From NCBI RefSeq assembly GCF_024756275.1, contig NZ_JANUGQ010000006.1:209367-273366 (forward strand): a stretch of 64,000 nucleotides of DNA, read 5' to 3'. The stretch is from Streptomyces pyxinae (GTDB lineage: Bacteria > Actinomycetota > Actinomycetes > Streptomycetales > Streptomycetaceae). Shown one piece after another: positions 55,348-64,000 of the stretch. The first letter of the stretch is position 1, and each line of letters starts with the position of its first letter. Position numbers and translations under genes: made by a program. The notes beneath the pieces are model-generated. The model did no database searches and was not told the DNA's origin. It saw only the letters and a program-made list of their open reading frames with translations.

Positions 55348-55624
55348 GGCGCCCACCCTGCCCGGCGGGACCCGTCCCGGCCACCCCTGTGGAAAACCCC
55401 GGGGCCGGGGCCGGGGCCCGGGTACCGGGCGGGTCAGCCGACGCCGCCCGGAACGCCCCGGAAGGGACCGGGGCCGCACCCGGCCCACCGTCCGGCTCCG
55501 GCCCGGCAACGGACCGCCCGGCGGCACCGGCCCGGCAACGGACGGCCCGGCGGCACCGACCCGGCAACGGACGGCCGGCGGGAACGGCCCGGGAACCGCC
55601 CCGGGCCCGGCACCGGCCCGGCGG
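55348..55624. other. Spacer between lpqB and the comF-like gene
   Basis: 277 bp rich in CCGGCAACGGACCGCCCGG-type direct repeats (55500-55580, about 34-bp spacing). No gene is supported. Confidence 0.5.
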
Positions 55625-57457
55625 TCAGCCGGGATAGACCGGGAAGGTGCCCTTCTCGCCCACCGGCTGCCAGTTGGCACCGGCCTGGAGCCGGACGATC
55701 CCGTCGTCCGAGGAGGCCGCCACCAGCGGTGCCCGCTCGTCGTTCGCGGCGGCCACCGCCTTCACCTCGTTCAGCCCCGGGATGCCGGAGGCGGAGGTGG
55801 AGCCGTCGGTCTGGATGTACCGCACCTGCTGCACCCCGCCGGCCAGCTTGCCGAGCACCACCAGCCGGCTCGCCCCCGCCCAGGAGACCGAGGTCACCGA
55901 CTCCATGCGCGGTGCCACCGACTGGAGGTCCACCACCGAGACCGTCTGCCGGCCACCCGAGGTCCGCCGCTCCACCCGTCCGATCCGGAGCGTGGTGGTG
56001 TCGCCCTCCTTCAGCAGCAGGGCGATCCGGACGCCGTCCTCCGAGAGCCGCAGCGCCTCGATCCGTATCCCGTCGAGCAGCCAGGGCGTGACCACGTCCT
56101 GCGGCTTGCCCGTACCGCCGGGGACCAGCCGGATCCGGGGGCCGGCCGGGTCACGGTCGGCCACCCACAGATCGCCCCGCCCGTCCCAGCTGGGCGCGGA
56201 CAGCCGCCGGCCGGCCGGGCCGTTGCTGGTGACCACCGGCTCCCGGGGGGTGCTCTCGGTCTCTATGGACGACACCCGCAGGGTGCGTCCCTCGCCGGTC
56301 ACGGCGGCCGCGTGCCGCTCGTCGCGGGCCACGGCGACCGCGCCGAGCCGCAGCGAACCGTCACCGAACGGGCCGGGCACATGCTGCGGCCGGCCGACGT
56401 CGTCGCCGGTGACCTCCAGCTTGGCCAGCTTTCCGGCGGTGTCGACGAAATAGGGGTTCTCCGGGAAGGCGACGCTGCGGTCGGTGACGTAATTCTGTTT
56501 CTGACTCTCGTTCAGCACGCAGAGCCGCGACCCGTTCGACCGCTGCAATTCCACCTCTTCGACCTTGGTGGACGACAATTCCCCCACGGTGAAAAGGACT
56601 TGGGCCGCCATTTTGCGGCACCGGTCGAGACCGACGTTGTCCGCCTTCTCGTTGAGCGGCACCTTCAGCGTGTTGCGGTCATCGGGGGCGAGTGTCCGGA
56701 CGCCCTCCTTGAGCGCCGTACCGGACGGGAAGTTCGAGTCGACCGCGGGCCCGAGCCAGCCGGTCGGACCGTCGAGCAGGGCCTGCACCGTCTGGGTCAC
56801 CGGGTCCTGCCGCTGCCGGATGTAGACCGGGTCGGCCACCACCCAGCCCCGCCCCGCGGCGAAGTAGTACTTGTTCACCGAACGGTAGTTGCGCTGGAAG
56901 TCCGACTCACCGAGCAGCAGCCCCTGCGGCAGCGAGTCGATCCGCCACTCCTTGCCCTCGGGGGTCGTCACCTGGGAGAGATGAAGCGGCTCGCCCCGGT
57001 ACTTCTGCGGAGTGGCCGGCTGGTAGGCGAGCCGGCGGTCCACCGTGGCGATCTCCTCCCCCGCCAGCTGGTACACCCGCCCCGACGCGCCCTCCTGCTC
57101 CGGTTCGCGGACGGTGGTCTGCCGGGCCGGCGCGGCGGACAGCACGGTGATGCTCTCCTCCGGGCGCCAGGACGCGGCCGCCTGCTTGGTCAGATACTTC
57201 CGGGCCGTGGCGAAGCCGGGGTCGTCGCCGGTCATCGCCTCCAGGAAGCCGTCGACGATCTCGCCCGGCTCGGCCTTCTCGCGCGGGGTCACCGGATAGA
57301 CCCGCACCTGCGAATCGCCCGGCTTCGACGCCTTGACCACGGTCACGTCCCCGCTGTCCGGCATCGAGGCACAGCCGGCCAGCAGCCCCGCGCAGCCGAG
57401 CAGCACGGCCCCCCGCGCCGGACGCCCCCTCCCGAACCGACGCCGCTCAGCGCCCAC
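55625..57457 (-). CDS. lpqB: Lipoprotein LpqB, accessory to MtrAB
   Basis: A 610-residue lipoprotein with lipobox LAGC at about residues 26-29 after an Arg-rich start. It has the LpqB domains: a GerMN-like region (150-330) and a C-terminal beta-propeller-like part. In mycobacteria LpqB binds the MtrB sensor outside the membrane and tunes MtrAB signalling. The GTG start lies inside the last codons of mtrB (11-bp overlap), so the two are co-translated, as in other actinobacteria. Confidence 0.95.
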   Translation of the reverse strand: MGAERRRFGRGRPARGAVLLGCAGLLAGCASMPDSGDVTVVKASKPGDSQVRVYPVTPREKAEPGEIVDGFLEAMTGDDPGFATARKYLTKQAAASWRPEESITVLSAAPARQTTVREPEQEGASGRVYQLAGEEIATVDRRLAYQPATPQKYRGEPLHLSQVTTPEGKEWRIDSLPQGLLLGESDFQRNYRSVNKYYFAAGRGWVVADPVYIRQRQDPVTQTVQALLDGPTGWLGPAVDSNFPSGTALKEGVRTLAPDDRNTLKVPLNEKADNVGLDRCRKMAAQVLFTVGELSSTKVEEVELQRSNGSRLCVLNESQKQNYVTDRSVAFPENPYFVDTAGKLAKLEVTGDDVGRPQHVPGPFGDGSLRLGAVAVARDERHAAAVTGEGRTLRVSSIETESTPREPVVTSNGPAGRRLSAPSWDGRGDLWVADRDPAGPRIRLVPGGTGKPQDVVTPWLLDGIRIEALRLSEDGVRIALLLKEGDTTTLRIGRVERRTSGGRQTVSVVDLQSVAPRMESVTSVSWAGASRLVVLGKLAGGVQQVRYIQTDGSTSASGIPGLNEVKAVAAANDERAPLVAASSDDGIVRLQAGANWQPVGEKGTFPVYPG

Positions 57458-59462
57458 GACCCGTGCCCTCCCGCTCCGTCTTCCGCTCCTGCTCCGGTGC
57501 CGACTGCGCCGGTACGGTCCCGTCGGCCGCCCGCTCCCCGCCCCGCGCCACCACCCGCGCGCCGTTGCCGGGCAGCGCCGTCGGGTCGGCGGACGCCTGC
57601 CGGGGCGGCGGGGGCAGCGGGGAGCGGCCCGCGCCCGGCTGGGCGGGCACGGTCGCCGGCCGGGCCCCGTCCCGGTCCGCCTCCAGCGCCGCCCGCTCCC
57701 GGTTGCGCCGGGAGTCCTCGGGCTCCAGCGGCACCGGGGAGCCGCGCAGCGGCTCGTCCGCCGTGCGCGGCAGGGTCAGCCGGAACTGCGAGCCGCCGCC
57801 GGGCTCGCCCCATGCCTGGAGCCAGCCGCCGTGCAGCCGGGCGTCCTCCACCGCGATCGACAGACCGAGGCCGGTACCGCCGGTGGTCCGGGCGCGCGCC
57901 GGGTCGGCCCGCCAGAAACGGTTGAACACCCGGGTCGCCTCGCCGGGCTTGAGCCCCACGCCGTAGTCGCGCACCGCGACCGCCACGGCGCCGCCGGCCG
58001 AGGCCAGCCGCACCACCACGTCCCGGCCCTCGCCGTGCTCCACCGCGTTGACGACCAGGTTCCGCAGGATCCGCTCCACCCGCCGGGCGTCGGCCTCCGC
58101 GACCACCGGCTGTTCGTCGCCGAGGACGACGATCCGGCCGCCCTTGCGCTCCGCGAGCGGTTCGGCCCCGCCGATCACCCGGCGCACCACCTGGCGCAGG
58201 TCTATCGGCTCGGCCTCCAGCGCCGCCGCGCCGGCGTCGAACCGGCTGATCTCCAGCAGATCCGCGAGGAGCGACTCGAACCGGTCCAGCTGGTCGCCGA
58301 GCAGCTCGGCCGAGCGCGCGGTCACCGGATCGAAGTCCGCCCGCGCCTCATGAATCACGTCGGCGGCCATCCGTACCGTGGTCAGCGGCGTCCGCAGTTC
58401 GTGCGAGACGTCCGAGACGAACCGGCGCTGCATCCGGGAGAGGTCCTCCAGCTGCTGGATCTTGAGCTGGAGGTTCTGCGCCATCTTGTTGAACGCCTCA
58501 CCGAGCCGGGCGATGTCGTCCTCGCCGGTGACCTTCATCCGCTCCTGGAGCCGGCCCGCCGAGAGCCGCTCCGCGATACCGGCCGCCATCCGGACCGGCG
58601 TCACGACCTGCCGCACCACCAGCCAGGCGATCGCGCCCAGCAGCACGACCACGAACAGCCCGGCCGTCGCCAGCGTGGTCTTGACCAGGGAGAGCGAGTC
58701 CTCCTCCTGGGTGAGCGGGAAGAGGTAGTACAGCTCGTACGAGTTGCCCTCGATGTCGTTGAGCCGCTTGCCGATCACCAGCCCGGCCTCGGAGTGCTTG
58801 CCGTCCGTGTAGCGGATGCGGGTGAACGTCTGGAAGGTGCCGGTGCCCTGGGCGACGGAGCCGCGCAGCTCGGCCGGGATGCTGGTGGCCGGCTCCACCC
58901 CGCCGGAGGCCCGGGCGCCCCGGCTGGGGGCGGTGCCCGCCGAGTCGGAGCTGAGCGCCACCACATTGAAGGCGCTCTGCCCGCCACTGGCGAGCTGCAC
59001 CACGAGGTCGGAGCGCCAGTTCAGCGACGACCGCGCCCCGCTGCCCGCCGGGGCGCCGCCGTCCTGGCCGCCGGACGCGGCACTGGCCTGGTCCTGCGCC
59101 GCCGAGAAGCCGCCGGACGCCTGGCTCTGCGCCGCCCGCTCCTTGGCGTCGAGCAGACCGTTGCGCATCTGACCGATGACGACGAACCCGAGCAGCAGCA
59201 CCACGCCGAGCGACATCAGCAGGGTGGTGACGACCACCCTGAGCTGGATGTTCCGCCGCCACAGCCGGACGGCGGGCAGCACCGGCCGGCGGACCAGCCG
59301 CACGACGAGCCGGAGCACCCGGCCGCCGGGCGCCCCGTCCGCGAACGGCCGGCCGCCCTGGAGCAGACGGCCGGCCCGGGAGGGCTCACGCCCCGGTGCG
59401 GCGGGCCGCCCCGGACGGACTCCCGGCTTCCCGGGCTTCGGAGCAGCGCTGCCGCGGGACAT
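57447..59462 (-). CDS. mtrB: Sensor histidine kinase MtrB
   Basis: A 671-residue kinase. An N-terminal basic tail leads into a first membrane helix (VVVTTLLMSLGVVLLLGFVV), an extracytoplasmic sensor domain, and a second helix (LFVVVLLGAIAWLVVRQV). HAMP follows, then HisKA with SDVSHELRTPLTT (phospho-His) and HATPase with NLVVNAVEHGEG and TGGTGLGLSIAVEDARLHGG. The C-terminal 100 residues are a Pro/Ala/Arg-rich tail. It phosphorylates MtrA. The ATG at 59462 follows the mtrA stop by one base. Confidence 0.96.
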   Translation of the reverse strand: MSRGSAAPKPGKPGVRPGRPAAPGREPSRAGRLLQGGRPFADGAPGGRVLRLVVRLVRRPVLPAVRLWRRNIQLRVVVTTLLMSLGVVLLLGFVVIGQMRNGLLDAKERAAQSQASGGFSAAQDQASAASGGQDGGAPAGSGARSSLNWRSDLVVQLASGGQSAFNVVALSSDSAGTAPSRGARASGGVEPATSIPAELRGSVAQGTGTFQTFTRIRYTDGKHSEAGLVIGKRLNDIEGNSYELYYLFPLTQEEDSLSLVKTTLATAGLFVVVLLGAIAWLVVRQVVTPVRMAAGIAERLSAGRLQERMKVTGEDDIARLGEAFNKMAQNLQLKIQQLEDLSRMQRRFVSDVSHELRTPLTTVRMAADVIHEARADFDPVTARSAELLGDQLDRFESLLADLLEISRFDAGAAALEAEPIDLRQVVRRVIGGAEPLAERKGGRIVVLGDEQPVVAEADARRVERILRNLVVNAVEHGEGRDVVVRLASAGGAVAVAVRDYGVGLKPGEATRVFNRFWRADPARARTTGGTGLGLSIAVEDARLHGGWLQAWGEPGGGSQFRLTLPRTADEPLRGSPVPLEPEDSRRNRERAALEADRDGARPATVPAQPGAGRSPLPPPPRQASADPTALPGNGARVVARGGERAADGTVPAQSAPEQERKTEREGTGRGR

Positions 59463-59463
59463 G

Positions 59464-60153
59464 TCAGCTCGGTCCTGCCTTGTAACCGACGCCACGGACG
59501 GTCACCACGATCTCCGGCCGCTCCGGGTCCTTCTCGACCTTGGAACGCAGCCGCTGGACATGCACATTCACCAGCCGGGTGTCGGCCGCGTGCCGGTAGC
59601 CCCAGACCTGCTCCAGCAGCACCTCACGGGTGAACACCTGCCAGGGCTTGCGGGCCAGCGCGACCAGCAGGTCGAACTCCAGCGGCGTCAGCGCGATGGA
59701 CTGGCCGTCCCGCTTCACCGAGTGGCCGGCCACGTCGATGACCAGATCACCGATGGTCAGCTGCTCCGGAGCCGGCTCCTCCGACCGGCGCAGGCGCGCC
59801 CGGATGCGGGCGACCAGCTCCTTCGGCTTGAACGGCTTGACGATGTAGTCGTCGGCCCCGGACTCCAGACCGACCACCACATCCACGGTGTCGCTCTTCG
59901 CCGTGAGCATCACGATCGGCACCCCGGACTCCGCCCGGATCAGCCGGCACACCTCGATGCCGTCCCGACCGGGCAGCATCAGATCGAGCAGCACCAGATC
60001 CGGCTTGGCATCGCGGAAAGCGGCGAGTGCCTTGTCGCCGTCCGCTACGAACGACGGCTCGAAACCCTCACCACGCAGCACGATCCCGAGCATCTCGGCC
60101 AGTGCGGTGTCGTCGTCGACGACAAGGACGCGTCCCTTCATATTGGCCATCAT
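59464..60153 (-). CDS. mtrA: Response regulator MtrA
   Basis: A 229-residue OmpR/PhoB-type regulator, nearly identical to known Streptomyces MtrA. GRVLVVDDDTALAEMLG begins the receiver; the phospho-Asp is in LVLLDLMLPGRDG (about residue 57) and the DNA-binding winged helix has LTPLEFDLLVALARKPW. MtrA controls cell-wall, osmotic and developmental genes and represses antibiotic clusters. The start at 60153 keeps the family N terminus MMANMKGR; an ATG at 60141 is possible. It lies 5 bp after mtnA. Confidence 0.97.
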   Translation of the reverse strand: MMANMKGRVLVVDDDTALAEMLGIVLRGEGFEPSFVADGDKALAAFRDAKPDLVLLDLMLPGRDGIEVCRLIRAESGVPIVMLTAKSDTVDVVVGLESGADDYIVKPFKPKELVARIRARLRRSEEPAPEQLTIGDLVIDVAGHSVKRDGQSIALTPLEFDLLVALARKPWQVFTREVLLEQVWGYRHAADTRLVNVHVQRLRSKVEKDPERPEIVVTVRGVGYKAGPS

Positions 60154-60158
60154 CCCAT

Positions 60159-61310
60159 TTAGCTAATCGTTACCTGGCGTGAGCTGGCACACAGCTCCGC
60201 GATTCCGGTGGCCGTCACGGGCGACACCACTCCCGATTCGGTGACGATCGCCGTCACCAATTCGGGCGGCGTGACGTCGAACGCCGGGTTGTACGCCTGT
60301 GTTCCCAGCGGCGCCACCGCCATGCCGCCCACCGCTCCGGGGCCGCTCGTCACTATCCGCGGCAGCGCGGTGAGCTCCGTCACCTCCTGCCCCGGCCGCT
60401 GCTCCACCTCGATCGACGCGCCGTCCGGGGTGTCGAGATCGACCGAGGTCAGCGGCGCCACCACCACGAACGGCACATGGTGGTACCGGGCCAGCACGGC
60501 GAGCGGATAGCTGCCCACCTTGTTGGCCACCGAGCCGTCGGCGGCGATCCGGTCCGCCCCGACCAGGACGGCGTCCACCTCCCCCGCCGCGAACAGCGAA
60601 CCCGCCGCGCTGTCGGTCAGCAGCGTGTACGCCAGACCGTGCCGGGCCGCCTCGTACGCCGTCAGCCGGGCGCCCTGGAGAAGCGGCCGGGTCTCGTCCA
60701 CCCACAGCCGCCGCAGCCGGCCCGCACGATGGGCCCGCAGCGCCACCGCGAACGCCGTACCGTCCCCGCCCGACACCAGCCCGCCCGTATTGCAGTGGGT
60801 CAGGAGCCGGTGACCGCCGCCCGGCACCAGCTCGTCCAGAAGCGCCAGCCCCCGCTCGGCCATCGCCGCACTCGCCGCCGCGTCCTCCCGGTGCAGCTGC
60901 CGCGCCGCCGCGAGCGCCGCCGACGCCGCCTCCCGCCGGCCGGCGCCCCGGCCGACCGCGGCCCGGTGGGCGGCGGCCGCCCGCCGCACCCCGTGCGCCA
61001 GGTTCACCGCGGTGGGCCGCGCCGACGCCAGCGACTCGGCCGCCTCCTCCACGTCGTAGCCCCGGGCCGCGGCCAGGGCCACGCCGTAGGCACCGGCGAT
61101 GCCCAGGAGCGGTGCGCCCCGCACGGCGAGCGTCTGGATCGCCCCGACCAGCGCCGGAACGTCCGTGCAGACGAGTTCCACTTCGGCGGCGGGCAGTCGG
61201 GTCTGGTCGAGGAGGACCACCACGGGCCCTTCGGGCGGCTCCTCCCAGCGGAGCGGAGGAAGCGCGGGAGGCTCAGTGCCGACGGAGAATTGTGCGTACT
61301 GATCAGCCAT
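60159..61310 (-). CDS. mtnA: Methylthioribose-1-phosphate isomerase
   Basis: A 383-residue eIF2B-like isomerase of the methionine salvage pathway, converting methylthioribose-1-phosphate to methylthioribulose-1-phosphate. The substrate loop is AVRGAPLLGIAGAYGVALAA, the catalytic Cys is in LLTHCNTGGLVSGG and the catalytic Asp in VLVGADRIAADGSVANKVG. It is directly upstream of mtrA with only 5 bp between, so mtrA is probably transcribed partly from the mtnA promoter, besides its own inside mtnA. No other salvage genes are adjacent. Confidence 0.96.
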   Translation of the reverse strand: MADQYAQFSVGTEPPALPPLRWEEPPEGPVVVLLDQTRLPAAEVELVCTDVPALVGAIQTLAVRGAPLLGIAGAYGVALAAARGYDVEEAAESLASARPTAVNLAHGVRRAAAAHRAAVGRGAGRREAASAALAAARQLHREDAAASAAMAERGLALLDELVPGGGHRLLTHCNTGGLVSGGDGTAFAVALRAHRAGRLRRLWVDETRPLLQGARLTAYEAARHGLAYTLLTDSAAGSLFAAGEVDAVLVGADRIAADGSVANKVGSYPLAVLARYHHVPFVVVAPLTSVDLDTPDGASIEVEQRPGQEVTELTALPRIVTSGPGAVGGMAVAPLGTQAYNPAFDVTPPELVTAIVTESGVVSPVTATGIAELCASSRQVTIS

Positions 61311-61495
61311 CCGCCCAGTCTGCCCGCTGGGGCCCCGACAAAGAAGGTGGCGAGGAGCCCCGGGACCGGGTCCTCCGGCCACCGCCGCGTGGCACGATGG
61401 CTGCCGACCGGCCGTGTGGCAGACGGCCGGGAGCCGTGCCCGAGCCGGCTCAGGCACGGCACGGGCCCCGAGACGATCCGACGAGGTGGACGACT

Positions 61496-62713
61496 GTGAA
61501 CGACACCCCGGGCTGGGCCTCGCCCGGATCCCCTTCCTCCGGCGAGCAGGGTGCCGGAGTACCGCGCCCCGCCCCGCCCTCGGACGGACCGGCCGGTGCC
61601 GGCTGGTCCACGGAGCAGCCACCCGCTGGGCACTGGTCCGCGCCGGGCGGCCCCGGAGGCCCCGTACCGCCGCCCGCCGGGCCGCCCCCGGCGTGGGGCG
61701 GCCGACCGGGCCCGGGCGGCTGGGGAGCGCCGCCGGCCGCCAAGCCCGGAGTCATCCCCCTGCGGCCCCTCGGTGTGGGCGAGATACTGGACGGCGCCTT
61801 CGCCACCCTGCGCGCGCACTGGCGGACCGTGCTCGCCATCACCGTCGCCGTCTCCGTCCTGGCGCAGATCGGCGAGACCCTCGTCCAGCGCTACCTGGTT
61901 CCGGTGCCACCGGCCCTGGGGCCCGACCCCACACCGGCGGAGGCGCTCGAGAACTCCGTGGAGTCCCTGCGGTCCACCCTGATCGGACTCGGGCCCTCGT
62001 CGCTCATCGTCCTGATGGCGACCCTCTTCACCAGCGCCCCGGTCACCGTCATCATCAGCAGGTCGGTCCTGGGCCGGTCCGTCACCCTGGCCGAGGCATG
62101 GCGCGAGGCCCGCCCCCGGCTGCCCCAGCTGCTGGCGCTCACCCTGCTGCTGCCCCTGCTCACTGCCGTTCTCCTCGGCGTGGGCGTCCTTCCCGGCCTG
62201 CTCCTCGGCTCCCGCGCCGGCCTCCTCCTCTCGGCGGCCGGCGGCCTCGCCGGGGGTGTCGCCGCCCTCTGGCTGATGATCCGGCTCAGCCTCTCCACTC
62301 CGGCGCTCATGCTGGAGCGGCAGGGTGTCACCGCCGCTCTGAAGCGTTCCGCCAAGCTGGTCCAGGGCGCCTGGTGGCGCGTCTTCGGCGTGCTCAGCCT
62401 GACCGGCCTGCTGACCTTCCTCGCCTCGATGATCATCGCGATCCCCTTCACCGCCATCGCCTACGCGGTGGACGGCAACGGGCTCAGCGGACTGGCCGGC
62501 GGAACCGCTCCCGAATTCGGCTGGAGCTTCCTGGTCATCACCGGCATCGGAGCGGTGATCACCTCCGCGCTCACCTATCCCATCTCCGCCGGGGTGACCG
62601 CCCTCCTCTACGTGGACCAGCGCATCCGCCGCGAGGCACTCGACCTCGAACTCGCGCGCGCCGCCGGCCTGTCCGGATACGGCTCCCCAGCCGGTGAAGC
62701 CCCCGGAAACTGA
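61496..62713 (+). CDS. DUF7847-type polytopic membrane protein
   Basis: A 405-residue membrane protein. A 90-residue Pro/Gly-rich cytosolic tail is followed by PLRPLGVGEILDGAFATLRAHW-like start (quoted in part) and about six helices. The pattern matches the glycerophosphodiester phosphodiesterase membrane-domain/DUF7847 proteins of actinobacteria. There is no catalytic domain, so the function is unknown. GTG 61496 has GAGGTGG 8 bases upstream. It overlaps the broken downstream gene by 20 bp, as an intact operon would. Confidence 0.88.
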   Translation: MNDTPGWASPGSPSSGEQGAGVPRPAPPSDGPAGAGWSTEQPPAGHWSAPGGPGGPVPPPAGPPPAWGGRPGPGGWGAPPAAKPGVIPLRPLGVGEILDGAFATLRAHWRTVLAITVAVSVLAQIGETLVQRYLVPVPPALGPDPTPAEALENSVESLRSTLIGLGPSSLIVLMATLFTSAPVTVIISRSVLGRSVTLAEAWREARPRLPQLLALTLLLPLLTAVLLGVGVLPGLLLGSRAGLLLSAAGGLAGGVAALWLMIRLSLSTPALMLERQGVTAALKRSAKLVQGAWWRVFGVLSLTGLLTFLASMIIAIPFTAIAYAVDGNGLSGLAGGTAPEFGWSFLVITGIGAVITSALTYPISAGVTALLYVDQRIRREALDLELARAAGLSGYGSPAGEAPGN

Positions 62714-63800
62714 CCCGGTGCCGGTCCCCGGGGCGGGTGACGGCGGCGCCGAGCCGGACGGACGGGGACCTGCCCTCGGCGTCCCACGGGTCTCCGCCCG
62801 CGAGGCGGCCGAGCGCGAACTCTCCGACCCGCGGTCCCACCAGGACGACCCGGACATCGTCCAGCGCGCCCTCCACCGCCTCTGGAACTGGGCAGGCGAC
62901 CTGCTCTCCACCGCCTCCGCTCCGCGCCAGGATCAGAGACGCCTGGCCGCACAGCAGTTGGGCTCCGGGCACCGGAGAGAGCGCCTCGCGTCACCGGATC
63001 GCCGTCCCGGCCGGAGAGCGCCGGCGCCTTACCCCAGTGCTGCGCCCCACCCGGCGCGGAGACCGTGCCGCCGCCCACGTCACCGTCCGCTCCTACGGAC
63101 CACTGGGACTCGCCGCCCCCCAGGGCAACCACCACGCCCCGCGGAGCGTTCGCGCGCTGCCGCCGTTCACCAGCCGCACGCACCTGCCCTCCCGGCTGGC
63201 CGGCCTCCGGAGAATGGACGGCCGGACCAGTGTGCTCACCCGGAGCCAGGGCACCGAGCTCGACAGCCTCCGTGCGTACGTGTCAGGCGACGACACCCGG
63301 GCCATCGAAGCCGCCATGGACGCCGCTCTGCTGCTCGGTGCCCTGGCCGCCCGTGCCGGTGACCGGGTCGGTCTCCTGGCGTACGACCGGCGCCTCCACG
63401 CCCAGGCAGCGGGCCTCAAGGCCGGCGACATGCTCCCCACCCTGGTCGAAGCCTTCGCCTCCCTAAAGCCGGCCCTGGTGGAGACCGACGCACGCGGGCT
63501 CAGCGGTGCCGTCCTCGCTCATGCGCCCCGGCGCTCCCTGCTCGTCTTGCCCACGTCACCTGGCGCCCTACCGTGCTGGTCGCCCCGGTGGCCGACCCCC
63601 GTGTCCAGCAGTTGGCCGACGCGCGCGGGTCTATCGACGCCGGGTACGAGGCTGCCGCCGCGTAGGCCCGAGCCCAGCGCCGCCGCACGGCCGAGCTGCT
63701 GCAACGCCACGGCGTGACGGTCGCGGACGCCGCCTCCGGCGACCTCGCTCCCGCCCTGGCCGACACCTATCTGGCGCTCAAGGCAGCGGGACGCCTCTGA
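62694..63800 (+). pseudogene. Chimeric remnant of a DUF4129 gene and a DUF58 gene
   Basis: The first 75 codons (from GTG 62694) are the start of a DUF4129 protein (VSAREAAERELSDPRSHQDD). Near 62910-62930 the sequence switches, in another frame, to the middle of a DUF58 protein (LRARIRDAWPHSSWAPGTG; VRSYGPLGLAA; YVSGDDTR). About 45 codons are missing after SGDDTR, another 20 or so are missing near 63546 with a frameshift, and a TAG interrupts the last part at about 63664. The DUF58 end TYLALKAAGRL is still readable to 63800. In related genomes a DUF4350 gene and a MoxR ATPase gene usually lie between these two and are absent here. Function is lost. Confidence 0.85.
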
Positions 63801-63877
63801 AACGGCGCGCTGTCCAGAAGCCTGATCGATGAGCCCAATCGATAGGGGACAACACAAAAGGGGGACAACGCAAAAAT

Positions 63878-63914
63878 GCCTCGGCTCCCGCACATGAAGT
63901 GCGGGAGCCGAGGC
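63878..63914 (-). terminator. rRNA operon terminator
   Basis: A perfect 16-bp stem (GCCTCGGCTCCCGCAC and complement) with a 5-base loop, followed on the minus strand by ATTTTTG. It directly follows the 5S rRNA end, the classic Rho-independent form. Confidence 0.97.
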
Positions 63915-63922
63915 TAATAATT

Positions 63923-64000
63923 GTTCGGCGGTGTCCTACTCTCCCACAGGGTCCCCCCTGCAGTACCATCGGCGCTGAAAGGCTTAGCTTCCGGGTTCGG
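63923..64000 (-). rRNA. rrf: 5S ribosomal RNA (3' part)
   Basis: On the minus strand the sequence reads CCGAACCCGGAAGCTAAGCC, then TTTCAGCGCCGATGGTACTG, GGGACCCTGTGGGAGAGTAG and GACACCGCCGAAC. This is the conserved 3' two thirds of actinobacterial 5S rRNA. The 5' part and the 23S/16S genes lie beyond the window. The exact 3' end is placed at the usual CCGAAC and could extend a few bases. Confidence 0.95.

Noticed and set aside
60160..60180. MtrA autoregulatory box upstream of mtrA
   Set aside because: Only one GTTAC half-site is visible, too little to call.

Overview
The window looks like a chromosomal core segment of a Streptomyces or very close relative. It has very high G+C with strong third-position G/C bias, and it carries an orphan groEL next to a cold-shock gene, dre-like DasR sites at nagKA, a CdgB-type diguanylate cyclase, an L_180-class NAD-glutamate dehydrogenase, and the mtnA-mtrA-mtrB-lpqB block. 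About 47 protein genes, at least two broken genes and the 3' part of a 5S rRNA are supported. No insertion sequence, prophage, CRISPR array or tRNA was seen.

Left block (1-23 kb). A tail of a membrane protein, a winged-helix/zinc-ribbon protein overlapping a Uma2-type nuclease, groEL with two CIRCE operators, and cspA. Next comes a two-gene methionine module, metM (threonine-synthase-like) and metO (sulfur carrier), under a clear S-box (SAM) riboswitch. Compatible-solute genes follow: gpgS, otsA, otsB. An N-acetylglucosamine region comes next (sugar-binding lipoprotein, nagK, nagA, a PfkB sugar kinase) with two dre-like boxes in the divergent promoter. Then a CBM35-like membrane-anchored protein, cdgB with a giant His/Gly/Asp-rich insertion inside its GGDEF domain, a flavin reductase, arfB and terD.

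Middle block (23-38 kb). A truncated M1 peptidase is followed by a cell-surface glycan locus: a four-helix SMR/EamA protein, a bifunctional glycosyltransferase-methyltransferase, a GT-C membrane glycosyltransferase, dTDP-rhamnose genes rmlA, rmlB, rmlD and rmlC, a Wzm/Wzt-type ABC exporter and a GT87-like enzyme. Two TetR regulators and an alpha/beta hydrolase complete it. Together these genes could make a nucleotide-activated deoxysugar, build a lipid-linked glycan and export it.

Right block (38-64 kb). gdhB, a HAD phosphatase, a small conserved actinobacterial protein, an Rv3235-like protein, secA, a GNAT enzyme, an AlkX-type DNA glycosylase, a NarL-type regulator, long-form hpf, a ComF-like phosphoribosyltransferase, then lpqB-mtrB-mtrA-mtnA and a DUF7847-like membrane protein. 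The block ends in a chimeric, multiply broken DUF4129/DUF58 remnant directly beside the end of an rRNA operon.

Several intergenic regions are unusually long and built of G/C-rich low-complexity sequence or short tandem repeats (23-bp palindromic units, 11-bp and 10-bp helically phased units). The strongest biology is the metM-metO thiocarboxylate-dependent homocysteine route with its SAM riboswitch, followed by the modified CdgB and the two-CIRCE groEL promoter.
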